The notes under the pieces are model-generated. The model was given only the letters and a program-made list of their open reading frames with translations. It had not been told where the DNA came from and did no database searches. Shown here one piece after another: positions 23,193 through 31,339 of a stretch of 58,891 nucleotides of DNA (position 1 is the first letter of the stretch; each line of letters starts with the position of its first letter). Source of the stretch: a virus; IMG/VR virus record IMGVR_UViG_3300024289_000039, positions 1 through 58,891 of that record. One strand, written 5' to 3'. The translations under genes and the position numbers were made by a program.

Positions 23193-24434
23193 TTACGTGT
23201 TCAGATTGGAAAGACCTTTGTACAGCGCAAGACCGCTCGCCAGTTGAGACAGCGGCGATGCCGAATACGTTGCACCAGTCGTGGTCTTTTGATCCGTCTG
23301 AGTCTGCGGAGTGATCGGTGCCATGCCGCGAATTTGGGTGCTGAGGAAATCGAGCTGCTGTTTCGGATAAAGCTGCTCCGCCTCGAACTGCTTCTGGGCA
23401 GCGCTGAGTTGCTGCTGCATCTGGTTCTGCTGGGCAAGTCCGGCAGACTCGAGAGCAGCAGTGTCTGCGTACCTCATGGCCTGATTCATTTTCGCAGCGT
23501 TCGCAATGTCGTTCAAGACTTGCTGCTGGCGAGCATAGTCCTGCGCCTGAGCTGCCTGAGCCTGCTGAGCAGCCGACAGACCGAACTGCTGCTGCGCCTG
23601 TCCCGCCTGCGTCTGCATCTGACCGAGGTTGCCGTACTGTCCGGCTCCCTGAAGAACACGAGAAAGGTCTGCACCGGAAATGCTGCCAACGGTCCCAGCC
23701 AACTGCGCCTGCCGGGCAAGGTCTGCTTGCGCAGCATTGAGCGACTGCTGGTAGCCTTGGCTCGCGAGAGCCGCCTGCTTGTCGAGGATTGCTTCCTGCG
23801 TGTCACGCAGCGCACGAGAGCCGAACTCTCCCATGCGACCAGAACCGAACTGTCCAGCACGGATGAACTGATCGGAAACATTCGGAAGAAGCTGCTCGCG
23901 AAGGTTGCGCGCGCCTTGCTTTGCGATCACGTCAAGAACACCCTGCTGATAGGGGTTCATGTATTGACCGACTTGGCTCGCGGAAGTCTGCGCGGCTGTC
24001 TGCAGGTAAGGATTCGCTGCCTGCAAAGCACGCTCGCTGAGAGCCTGTGCAGTGGTTCCTGCCGCTTGACCAAACAGGTCTTGGCCTGCCTGCAGATTTT
24101 GCGAGACGAGTTCCGGCTGAAGGTAGCGTGCCTGAGCTTCACGCAGCTGATCTGCGGTCGTCGCGCTGCTGAGTCCAGACAGGCCAGTTTGCACTTGGTC
24201 CATCTGCGGCTGGAAAGCACCCTGCGCCGCCTGCACCTGCGAATAAGCCTGCTGCTGCAGAGGAGAGAGCTCCGCAACGGTCGGCATCGTATACTTCTGA
24301 TAAGGTGTGTTGGCGATGTTCGTCGCCCACTGGATCTGATTGTAGATCGCATCCTGCATCCACTTCGGAGTCTCGCTCGTCGAGGTGGCATAGGAAGTCG
24401 CCGTCTGCGGCGAACCTTGGAACAAGCTAGCCAT
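23193..24434 (-). CDS. Gln/Ala-rich helical virion protein
   Basis: Its 413 residues are dominated by Gln and Ala (AAQGAFQPQMDQVQTGL, AGQAQQQFGLSAAQQAQAAQ), as in P22-type ejection proteins that form the trans-envelope conduit. The N terminus has PKWMQDAIYNQIQWATNIAN; near residue 195 there is RAGQFGSGRMGEFGSRALRD, a segment I have seen in other podovirus internal proteins. TAATG coupling to the upstream gene. Role inferred from composition and position. Confidence 0.55.
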   Translation of the reverse strand: MASLFQGSPQTATSYATSTSETPKWMQDAIYNQIQWATNIANTPYQKYTMPTVAELSPLQQQAYSQVQAAQGAFQPQMDQVQTGLSGLSSATTADQLREAQARYLQPELVSQNLQAGQDLFGQAAGTTAQALSERALQAANPYLQTAAQTSASQVGQYMNPYQQGVLDVIAKQGARNLREQLLPNVSDQFIRAGQFGSGRMGEFGSRALRDTQEAILDKQAALASQGYQQSLNAAQADLARQAQLAGTVGSISGADLSRVLQGAGQYGNLGQMQTQAGQAQQQFGLSAAQQAQAAQAQDYARQQQVLNDIANAAKMNQAMRYADTAALESAGLAQQNQMQQQLSAAQKQFEAEQLYPKQQLDFLSTQIRGMAPITPQTQTDQKTTTGATYSASPLSQLASGLALYKGLSNLNT

Positions 24435-26101
24435 TAGGCAACTCCTTTGAGATAAGCGAGGGGCGATTTCGCGTCAGGGCTGAACTTGCCCTTTGCGAGA
24501 GCCTTCCCTTTGTGTTTGCGAACAGCTTTCCGCATTTCATCGAGACGACGAGATCCAGCGTCGGTCGAACCATCGCCGATCATCGCAACAGTTTCTGCGT
24601 CGATCACGTATTCACCGTCCGAGAGGCGGGCAGGGATCTCGTCGCTGCGCCCGGTGCCAGCTCCACGAGCCAGATAGGCTATGCGACTGAGACCGCCTTG
24701 TGCCATCTGTGTGGTCGGATTCTCTGCCGAAGCAACCTGCACAGGCTCTTTGTTGTAGGCTCCAGACGTAATCTGAGGCCAATAACGAGACATGTATTCA
24801 GGCAGCGAGAGGTTCGCTCTGTTGGCGTCGCCTTGGAGCTTTTCCCAATCCCACGAGACAGAAGGACGGTTGAAATACTCCTGCTGCTCAGGAGACAGTT
24901 TCGAGACTGCCGCATCGACATCCGGTGGCTTGCTCAAGAACGATCCGCCAGCCAACGCCAGAGGAGCGAGCCGCGTCAAAGAGCCAAGCATCGATCCCTT
25001 TTCGCCGCCACCGAAAAGGTTGCCGACATCCGCTTTGATCGAATCCAGAACGGACTTGGAAGGCGAAGCGGCTGCGGCTGCAGAAGTTGCTTTCGCAACC
25101 CCTGTCAAATTCTGACCCGGCGAAGCCTGACCCTGTGCCACGAGCTGATCGTAGTCAGCCTTCATGAAGTCTTGGCCCGCGCCTTCGATCGCTTTGCCAG
25201 CATTGCCAGAATAACCCGGCTCGCCGGTTGTTCCTTCCGGCCCATACGTCTGGCCCATAGCATTAATGCCAGACCCAAGACCGCCCATCAGCGCACCCAT
25301 AAGGGCGCCCTTGCCACCGCCGGTCAGAGCGCCAGCACCTGCACCGAGCAATCCGCCACCAACCAAGCCTTGGACCGCTGGGCTGAGATTGAGACCGAGT
25401 GCGCTGTTCAGAGCTCCACCGGCCATCTGCCCGAACCCACCACCGATGCCGCCAAGAGCCGCACCAAGCAGAGGATTTCCGCCCGTCAGAGCCGACGATG
25501 CGCCACCGATGACTGCGCTGCCGAGAGCGGACGCCATCGTCCCAGACGCGCCCAGAGCGGTTCCGATGGCAGTTCCGATGCCGGGGGCAATGAACGAAAG
25601 AGCGATCGGAAGAACCGCCCCGAGGATCGACTTCCAGAACGACTTGTATTCAGGGAGGCCTGTCTCCGGATTGATGCGCCCGGAGCCACCCGCGCGCCGC
25701 AGCATTTCGGCTTCCCTGCGGTTGATGTGGGCGAGCTCGGTGTCACCGCCCCGACCAGCCGCTGCTACCCGACGAGCGGCCACCGCAAGGCCACCGCGCG
25801 CGTATCCCTTTTCGGTCATGCGGTCTTGCAGACCGTAGAGCGCGACGAGCAGTGATACGATCAGCGTACGGTTGAACTGCGGAGGAAGCATGTCCTCGTC
25901 GATCTCACCGTCTTTGATCGCAGCGTCTCGGATCTCTGCGTATTTGTCAGGGTTCTGAAGAATGAATTCCAGAACTTGGATGATCTCATCCATGTCTTCA
26001 GGAACAACAGGCTCACGAGCGAGCTGCTCCTCCATGACGTCCACAGCCTGCGGAAACTTGGGGTCGCGATTCGCGAGCTGAGTAATTTGAGCTCTGTCCA
26101 T
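24434..26101 (-). CDS. glycine-zipper virion protein, probable ejection protein
   Basis: Start MDRAQITQLA at 26101 lies seven bases after AGG of an AGGTGG site. The 555-residue product has three parts. The helical N-terminal 130 residues end in YARGGLAVAARR. A glycine-zipper stretch spans about 165-290 (IALSFIAPGIGTAIGTALGA, GLVGGGLLGAGAGALTGG) and could span membranes. A conserved tail holds GRSDEIPARLSDGEYVIDAE and then DEMRKAVRKHKG. That tail is frequent in environmental phage virion proteins. Its position among ejection genes supports a role in DNA delivery. Confidence 0.55.
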   Translation of the reverse strand: MDRAQITQLANRDPKFPQAVDVMEEQLAREPVVPEDMDEIIQVLEFILQNPDKYAEIRDAAIKDGEIDEDMLPPQFNRTLIVSLLVALYGLQDRMTEKGYARGGLAVAARRVAAAGRGGDTELAHINRREAEMLRRAGGSGRINPETGLPEYKSFWKSILGAVLPIALSFIAPGIGTAIGTALGASGTMASALGSAVIGGASSALTGGNPLLGAALGGIGGGFGQMAGGALNSALGLNLSPAVQGLVGGGLLGAGAGALTGGGKGALMGALMGGLGSGINAMGQTYGPEGTTGEPGYSGNAGKAIEGAGQDFMKADYDQLVAQGQASPGQNLTGVAKATSAAAAASPSKSVLDSIKADVGNLFGGGEKGSMLGSLTRLAPLALAGGSFLSKPPDVDAAVSKLSPEQQEYFNRPSVSWDWEKLQGDANRANLSLPEYMSRYWPQITSGAYNKEPVQVASAENPTTQMAQGGLSRIAYLARGAGTGRSDEIPARLSDGEYVIDAETVAMIGDGSTDAGSRRLDEMRKAVRKHKGKALAKGKFSPDAKSPLAYLKGVA

Positions 26102-26112
26102 CATTCCACCTA

Positions 26113-26343
26113 TCACATCAGCGTTTGGCAGAAACGCTCCGCCCAATCTTCCCAATCTTCGAACCCATACGGATCAGGGAAGTTCCTTCCGAGGGTTGTG
26201 TTATTCAAGAACTGCATCGCCCAGTTCTGCCATTCGCTCTCGTTGTCCAGCCGCCCAAACGAGCCATAAGGATCCAAGTCCAGCGCAATCTGGTTGGCCC
26301 AGTCGAAAAGCCCGAGATTGGTTGGCAAGGTGATCCTGATCAT
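26113..26343 (-). CDS. small aromatic-rich late protein
   Basis: A 76-residue acidic protein rich in Trp, Phe and Asn (LGLFDWANQIALDLDPYGSF, ESEWQNWAMQFLNN, FEDWEDWAERFC). It overlaps the stop of the gp10-like gene by ATGA. Small 'WANQIALDLDPYG' proteins at this place are frequent in podoviruses, in my recollection, but their role is not known to me. Possibly a tail or assembly accessory. Confidence 0.65.
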   Translation of the reverse strand: MIRITLPTNLGLFDWANQIALDLDPYGSFGRLDNESEWQNWAMQFLNNTTLGRNFPDPYGFEDWEDWAERFCQTLM

Positions 26344-27866
26344 CCGAGCACCGTTTTGTCGCCTGTATCAATGTGGCCGATAATCTGGCCCATTTGATAG
26401 TCGCCGCCGACTGTGTAAGATTGGAACTTGACGCGCAACTCGCGCCGCTGTTCTTTGAGCATCACGATCTGCTCGTGCGGGGTGTTGGCACTTTCCGGGA
26501 AAGTAAACACAGAGCTGTAAACTTCTGGCGCGCGAGCGTTCGCTCGGCCGGTGACTTGAACAGTCATGTCGCCTTGCTGGATAAAATCTGGCTCGATGCT
26601 CGTGATGCGCAGGTAGCTGTTTTTGCCATTCGGCAGCGACGAAAGATCGGCCGTCTCGAAATAAGACTGCACCGGATAAACGTACTGGCCATCGATCTCG
26701 TCGACACCTTGCTCGTGAATCCAAACCCGATAGCCGGAAGCGGTCGGAACACAGTCCGTCAGCAGCGGTGCAGCGAACCCGTTGTTGAACTGCCCAGACG
26801 CACGCCCAGAAGCAGGCAGCTCAGTGTCGTACCAAGTCTGCTCGCGAACATTGTAGATGATCGCGTGGGTGCATTCGGTTGCATCGCCGCGCGGATAGCA
26901 CCACCAGATCTCGCCGTATCGCGGAACTTTGAACGCGAATACCTTGTTCTGCTGGTTTCGATTCAGACCATCCAAGAAATAGTTTATGTTGAGCTGGTTT
27001 GGAACGTCGCGCACAACACCGTTGAACATGAAGAACCGATCGACGCCAGCCCAGAAGAAAACACCGTCGTAATCGACGACGCACTGGCTGCTCATGATCG
27101 ATGTGTCAGTCGCGATCACGTCGTACTGGAATGTCGTCGCGCCGCCACTGAAAGATGCGCGGATGACTGCATCGTACGCCCAAAACAGACCTGCCGGAGC
27201 AGAGCCCGAACCTGCACGCAGCGGCATGCCTTTGATGATCTTTTGGCCCCAAGGGCGAGTTATGTTGCTGCCTGCCCCGGTGAGATCGGTTGGGTCGCCT
27301 TCGACCGAATGACCAATGACACCGTCGGAGCCGTAGTAGAAAAGATACGGATGAAGTACGACGATTCCGCCCGTAGCATTTCCGCTCGGGTTCATCGTGA
27401 TCTCAGTCAGCGCAGCAGTGCCGAGATTGTCGCCGATGAATATCTGACCGCCTTCGTCGTTGCAGGTGCAATCGAGATTCGGAGAAACATGCGCGATGAT
27501 CGAGTTCGCAGAACCCGAAGAATCGTACATGTACTGAAACATCCACTGATTCAGCGCGCTGCTCGTCAGCGTCGCAGGCGTTCTGTCGGTAATGATCGAG
27601 CTGTTCTTTGTGTTGTCGATTGTAAACCGTTCGAGCTTAGTCGCGCTGCCAGAATGGCAATACTGCAACAGCTGCTGAGTGTACGTGGTGAACCCGCGCG
27701 AGATCTCGCTCAAGTATTTGTTGATCGAGCGATAGCCGCCAATCTTCCTCGGCAGACCGCGCTGGAACCTGACCCACTGTCCATCGGTGTAGAAATCGCC
27801 ATCAAACTTCGTGCCATCACGTTTGATGCCTGCTTTCGACCGTAGGATCAGAGTTGAATCGGGCAT
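26340..27866 (-). CDS. tail hub/nozzle protein, P22 gp10-like
   Basis: The 508-residue product is almost all beta. Repeated aromatic-Gly turns suggest a beta-propeller (GGQIFIGDNLGTAALTEI, DGVFFWAGVDRFFMFNGVV, YGEIWWCYPRGD, REQTWYDTELPASGR). P22 gp10 and its relatives form the hexameric tail nozzle that plugs packaged DNA. The start RSKAGIKRDGTKFDGDFYTD resembles their N termini. The gene lies two genes downstream of the gp4-like gene, as expected for a short tail. TAATG coupling to the upstream gene. Confidence 0.6.
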   Translation of the reverse strand: MPDSTLILRSKAGIKRDGTKFDGDFYTDGQWVRFQRGLPRKIGGYRSINKYLSEISRGFTTYTQQLLQYCHSGSATKLERFTIDNTKNSSIITDRTPATLTSSALNQWMFQYMYDSSGSANSIIAHVSPNLDCTCNDEGGQIFIGDNLGTAALTEITMNPSGNATGGIVVLHPYLFYYGSDGVIGHSVEGDPTDLTGAGSNITRPWGQKIIKGMPLRAGSGSAPAGLFWAYDAVIRASFSGGATTFQYDVIATDTSIMSSQCVVDYDGVFFWAGVDRFFMFNGVVRDVPNQLNINYFLDGLNRNQQNKVFAFKVPRYGEIWWCYPRGDATECTHAIIYNVREQTWYDTELPASGRASGQFNNGFAAPLLTDCVPTASGYRVWIHEQGVDEIDGQYVYPVQSYFETADLSSLPNGKNSYLRITSIEPDFIQQGDMTVQVTGRANARAPEVYSSVFTFPESANTPHEQIVMLKEQRRELRVKFQSYTVGGDYQMGQIIGHIDTGDKTVLG

Positions 27867-29059
27867 TAGTACGTGCCCCCGTCAACCGTCGGAATGTTGC
27901 CGAGCGTCGACCACGCCGCAGCTGTCGAGGCTGCAGTGAAAATGGCGTCGCCGACAGCCGTCGCCCCAAGATTGATTCTCGCGGCAGAGGCGGTCGTTGC
28001 ACCTGTGCCACCGTCGCTGATGCCCACAGGCAGAGAAAGCGAAGAAGAGTCGGCGTCAACGACGTTCGTTCCATCGCAATAGACGATCGCGCGCTGGCCA
28101 GACGTAAAGTTGATCCCGGTGCCCGCGGCTGTTTTGACAGTGAACGTGTACGCGCCGGTCGTCTCGTCATTGACCCAGTACTGCTGAACAGTCGAGGGGA
28201 CGATGATGTTCCGGTTGCCGGTCAGCGTGCCAACGAACTTGTAAGCGATTCGGTTGAGTTCCGAGCCGCTGAGAACGTAGTTGCCAGTCCCGCTGACATC
28301 GATCACCGTATAGTCGAACGCAAATGTTGCGCTCTGGCCGAACCCGATCGTGTAGAAATTGCTGCCATCGGTTGCGATGATCGCACTTTCCCCCGGCTGG
28401 AAGCTGAGGGACGAAAGACCATCGATCGTCGGCGAACCAGTTGGATCGGCATCAATCGCGCCTGAGCCGCTGTTGCGCAGATAAACGAACCAGTTGTCGC
28501 CGACGCTCGCAGCCGCAGGCAGCGTGAATGTTCCGCCAGCGCCAGTCCACACGAACATTTTTGCGCGGTCGGATGCGCCAGCCGTGTAGTTGCTGTTGAA
28601 GGTCGTGATCGGCACAGACTGGCTGAGCAGCGTACCAACAGCGACAATGCCAGTGCCAGCCAGTGAGGAGGCATTGACCGTAGAAGTCGTAGCTCCGTAC
28701 TGAAGGGACTGCCATGTTCCGTTGGCAGTGCTGTTGTTGGTCAGGTAAACCTGCCAGAGCGTTCCAGCAGCCACCGTCACGACCTGTGTTCCGCCAGCAT
28801 TGCGGATCGTGATCGTTTCAGCGCCAGTGTTGTTGAAAAGGATTGTCTGACCGGTGCCAGTCTTGTTCGCTGCCGGGAGGTAAATGCTGTAACCTGCCGA
28901 CGCGGCGGAAATGTCGATGATCCGAGTCGCGAGATTCTCGCTGGTCGAAGTTTCCTCCGGCCAACTCAGCGTAACGTTCGCAGACAGAGCGATTGCGCTG
29001 TAGCTGATCTCTGCCGGATAGATGTTTGCGCCTCCGAAGACGCTAGTGTACGTCGTCAT
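27866..29059 (-). CDS. beta-rich tail fibre/spike-like protein
   Basis: Its 397 residues are Ser/Thr/Gly-rich beta structure with several strands of the type ITIRNAGGTQVVTVAAGTLW and TFTLPAAASVGDNWFVYL. The C terminus holds ISDGGTGATTASAARINLGA, the short repeat typical of phage tail fibres and short-tail needles. It probably trimerises and exposes host-binding loops. It overlaps its neighbours by TAATG. Receptor unknown. Confidence 0.65.
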   Translation of the reverse strand: MTTYTSVFGGANIYPAEISYSAIALSANVTLSWPEETSTSENLATRIIDISAASAGYSIYLPAANKTGTGQTILFNNTGAETITIRNAGGTQVVTVAAGTLWQVYLTNNSTANGTWQSLQYGATTSTVNASSLAGTGIVAVGTLLSQSVPITTFNSNYTAGASDRAKMFVWTGAGGTFTLPAAASVGDNWFVYLRNSGSGAIDADPTGSPTIDGLSSLSFQPGESAIIATDGSNFYTIGFGQSATFAFDYTVIDVSGTGNYVLSGSELNRIAYKFVGTLTGNRNIIVPSTVQQYWVNDETTGAYTFTVKTAAGTGINFTSGQRAIVYCDGTNVVDADSSSLSLPVGISDGGTGATTASAARINLGATAVGDAIFTAASTAAAWSTLGNIPTVDGGTY

Positions 29060-29691
29060 TAGGCTTCGCTCCTATTGGCAGAACGGTCCATGATGCGCTT
29101 CAGATCCTCGCCAGAGATGGCCTGAGCTGCGCGATCATACATGGACTGCCATGTCGTGATCCGTTCGTCATTTTTCAGGAATGGGGTGGCTTCAAGCAGA
29201 GAAGCGTAAAGCAAAAGGTCCGGAGCGTATTCCGTCAGCCAGTTCGTCTGGAAGTCATCACCGAGCAAAGGAGGCTGCTGGTAATAGAGGATCTCAAGAG
29301 TCTGGGCAGAAGCAGGCGTCGGAGCGAGGATCCAGTGCTGATAGTCGTAATCTGCGTAGAACTGCGGGGTGCCAGTTTCCGCTTCGTCCGGCCAATAGGA
29401 CCGAATGTACTCATAAGAACGAGCAAAGATTGGCACATTGTCGACTGTCATCGAGACGGTGTCACGCCAGCGGTCTGGCTTCATATAAACAGGGAGGCCA
29501 GCCTGAAGAGGGGTCGTCACAGGGGTGATGAACCCCTCGATCTTCAGCTCGCGCGCGATGCGTCGTTCAGCCAGCGTGACGAGGCGTGGCAACTGCTCAT
29601 AAACGATCTGGTCGCTCTCTGCAGTGAACCCACGTTCCAGATAGCGCCGGAGATCCTCCAGCAAGCTATCGTACGTCATGGTGTAGCTCAT
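29059..29691 (-). CDS. tail-accessory/head-completion protein (P22 gp4-like)
   Basis: A 210-residue protein starting YDSLLEDLRRYLERGF, followed by YEQLPRLVTLAERRIARELK, a helix pair typical of the gp4-like connector proteins that extend the portal. The centre is beta (VYMKPDRWRDTVSMTVDN), then WILAPTPASAQTLEILYYQQ, then a C-terminal helix bundle. A second, larger relative lies at 41081-42061, so this phage has two connector-type proteins. About 100 bp of non-coding leader precedes it. Confidence 0.65.
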   Translation of the reverse strand: MSYTMTYDSLLEDLRRYLERGFTAESDQIVYEQLPRLVTLAERRIARELKIEGFITPVTTPLQAGLPVYMKPDRWRDTVSMTVDNVPIFARSYEYIRSYWPDEAETGTPQFYADYDYQHWILAPTPASAQTLEILYYQQPPLLGDDFQTNWLTEYAPDLLLYASLLEATPFLKNDERITTWQSMYDRAAQAISGEDLKRIMDRSANRSEA

Positions 29692-29790
29692 TTAGACCTC
29701 TTTTCGAGATAGCAGCTGCTACAGCATGCGTCGGATGGATTGTTCTATTATTGCCTTGAAATTGCTTCCAAGGAAACTGTTTTTAGGCAC
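29692..29790 (-). other. gap between spanin gene and tail operon
   Basis: This 99-bp stretch holds no ORF. On the minus strand CCTTG and CAAGG can pair across a short loop, and AATAATAG might be part of a promoter; AGAGG precedes the gp4-like start. It may hold an internal promoter or a partial terminator for the lysis genes, but neither is clear. Confidence 0.3.
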
Positions 29791-29988
29791 CTATTTGGCA
29801 CCTTGACAGAACCCATCTCGACGAGCATTGTTGACTTTTATCTCAGTTATGGTTTGCGGGGTGTCTTTCGACGACCAAGAGATATCTCTCCAAACAGCAC
29901 AAGCTGTCGTATTAGTCTCGACGGTGCCCGTCATTTTCGAGCAGCCGCTCAGGACTAACAGCGGCATTATCACCAGCATTGATCGCAT
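29791..29988 (-). CDS. outer-membrane spanin lipoprotein (Rz1-like)
   Basis: A 65-residue protein with a lipoprotein signal: MRSMLVIMPLLVLSGC, lipobox L-S-G-C with Cys16 as the lipidation site. The mature part is short (SKMTGTVETNTTACAVWRD and on). Its 5' part overlaps the end of the inner spanin gene in another frame (29912-29988), the classical Rz/Rz1 arrangement. With the inner spanin it would fuse the inner and outer membranes in the last step of lysis. Confidence 0.8.
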   Translation of the reverse strand: MRSMLVIMPLLVLSGCSKMTGTVETNTTACAVWRDISWSSKDTPQTITEIKVNNARRDGFCQGAK

Positions 29989-30142
29989 CTTGGACTCTCC
30001 TCAAAGCATCTTGGGTTGCCTGAGCCTGTATTTCAGCAATTGCATCAGAGCGGATTTTGACGTATGCCGCTCCGATCGCTAGGATGACTATTCCGCCAAT
30101 GGCGATGTAGCGCCCGAGTGGGCTGAACAAAAGTCCAATCAT
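29912..30142 (-). CDS. inner-membrane spanin (Rz-like)
   Basis: A 76-residue protein with one N-terminal membrane segment (about residues 10-28, RYIAIGGIVILAIGAAYV) and then a periplasmic helix with heptad character (AIAEIQAQATQDALRRVQDAI). It overlaps the endolysin stop by ATGA and the Rz1-like gene by 77 nt. It pairs with the lipoprotein to form the spanin complex. Shorter than lambda Rz (153), which is common in overlapping spanin pairs. Confidence 0.78.
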   Translation of the reverse strand: MIGLLFSPLGRYIAIGGIVILAIGAAYVKIRSDAIAEIQAQATQDALRRVQDAINAGDNAAVSPERLLENDGHRRD

Positions 30143-30858
30143 GAACCCTCCTCGTCAAGCCGCTGCTTGCGGAAATACCAGATTGCGCCCGCAGCTACCA
30201 CGATCACGAGACACACGATAGCCGTTGTACTCATCGCAGACAGGATGTCCCCACCCTCTTTCACGATTGGCATAACTTCCTGCACAACTGCGATAGCGCC
30301 AGCGCCACCGGCGATGACAGCACCGTTCGCCTCTTTCGACTGAACGATAGACTTCTTGGGAGCCGGGAGATCAGGCTCTGTGCGGGCTTCGTCATTGCAG
30401 ACAGGTTGGGCAGTTTCAAGACCGCGCCACAATTTGACTTCTGCGCGGCGGCGCCGCACGAGACCCGGGAGCTCTTTGCCCCCGCCCTTCGTCCACTTCA
30501 TGAACTCGGCAGGAACTTCGTCGAATTTGCCAGCGTTAACTTTCTTGAGCAGCGTAGATTTCGCCAGCGCACCAACACCCGCATTGTAAGCAAAGTCGAC
30601 AAGAGCATCGAACTGCCCTTGCGTCAACTCGACTTTCACGAGCTTCTCAACACCCTTTTCATACTGAATCATATCCCTGCGCAGGATCGCTTCAGCTTCT
30701 TCCTTCGTGATGACGAGATCTGGAGAAACATTCGGCTCTCCGGCAGAGGAGGTGTGCCCATAGCCGATCGTCCAGATGCCAGCAGGGCACCGATATGCTT
30801 TCAAGCGAAGACCTTCAAATTCTTTCACAAGGGCTAAGCCATCGGCAGACATGCGCAT
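30139..30858 (-). CDS. endolysin (GH24 lysozyme) with C-terminal holin-like membrane domain
   Basis: This protein cleaves peptidoglycan between MurNAc and GlcNAc. Residues 1-145 are a T4/P21-type lysozyme. The catalytic pattern is E-x8-C-x5-T: the Glu of EGLRLKAYR, then the Cys of CPAGIW, then the Thr of TIGYGHT, so the usual middle Asp is Cys. The family core VDFAYNAGVGALAKSTLL is present. After a charged linker come two hydrophobic segments (GAVIAGGAGAIAVVQEVMPI and then AIVCLVIVVAAGAIWYF) and a basic tail, as in a holin. AGGAG lies seven bases before the ATG at 30858. A separate holin gene is not seen. Confidence 0.88.
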   Translation of the reverse strand: MRMSADGLALVKEFEGLRLKAYRCPAGIWTIGYGHTSSAGEPNVSPDLVITKEEAEAILRRDMIQYEKGVEKLVKVELTQGQFDALVDFAYNAGVGALAKSTLLKKVNAGKFDEVPAEFMKWTKGGGKELPGLVRRRRAEVKLWRGLETAQPVCNDEARTEPDLPAPKKSIVQSKEANGAVIAGGAGAIAVVQEVMPIVKEGGDILSAMSTTAIVCLVIVVAAGAIWYFRKQRLDEEGS

Positions 30859-30868
30859 GTCGCTGCTC

Positions 30869-31339
30869 CTACTTTGTTATGTTGAATGTTAGATTGGCGT
30901 GATCTGGATAGCTTATCAGAACCTCGCCTTCAGGGCATTTGTATTTGATGCGTGCGAGGAGCGTTGCGCGCCCAACTGCGACTTTCTCTGGATTGTCGAT
31001 TGTTATCGCATATCCAAATTTGTCAACCTTTTCATTCGCCGGACCGGAGAACGTAGCGATGGAGGGATTTGCTTTGTGGACGATGTAGCGAGAATCGCGC
31101 ACCTCGAGCCGGAACTGTTCGACGGAGCAATCGTCGCGAATTTTGCGACGTGCTGCGACAACCGAGAAATCTCCGCTAGCAGGACCATCTGTGATTGTGA
31201 AATGTTCCGGAGACCATTCCAATATTGGTTTGCGGAACAACCCGAGCTTGTCGGTTGCAGTGTAGCCTCCACCGATCATCGCAAAAACTGCGGTGACTGC
31301 GCCGACAGATTTTGTTATGCGGTCGATGTCGAGGCTCAA
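30869..31339 (-). CDS. membrane-anchored hypothetical protein in the lysis region
   Basis: A 156-residue protein with one N-terminal hydrophobic segment (about 10-27, SVGAVTAVFAMIGGGYTA) and a beta-rich remainder (DFSVVAARRKIRDDCSVEQF, GRATLLARIKYKCPEGEVLI). The two Cys might form a disulfide, suggesting a periplasmic domain. It lies between the adhesin cassette and the endolysin, overlapping the upstream gene by ATGA. It could be a lysis regulator or superinfection factor; no family recognised. Confidence 0.6.
   Translation of the reverse strand: MSLDIDRITKSVGAVTAVFAMIGGGYTATDKLGLFRKPILEWSPEHFTITDGPASGDFSVVAARRKIRDDCSVEQFRLEVRDSRYIVHKANPSIATFSGPANEKVDKFGYAITIDNPEKVAVGRATLLARIKYKCPEGEVLISYPDHANLTFNITK

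Noticed and set aside
22826-24437. Long plus-strand ORFs opposite the ejection-protein genes (up to 459 codons)
   Set aside because: They are antisense shadows: Arg/Leu/Ser/Cys-rich, no ribosome binding sites, no domains, while the minus strand forms a continuous overlapping operon.
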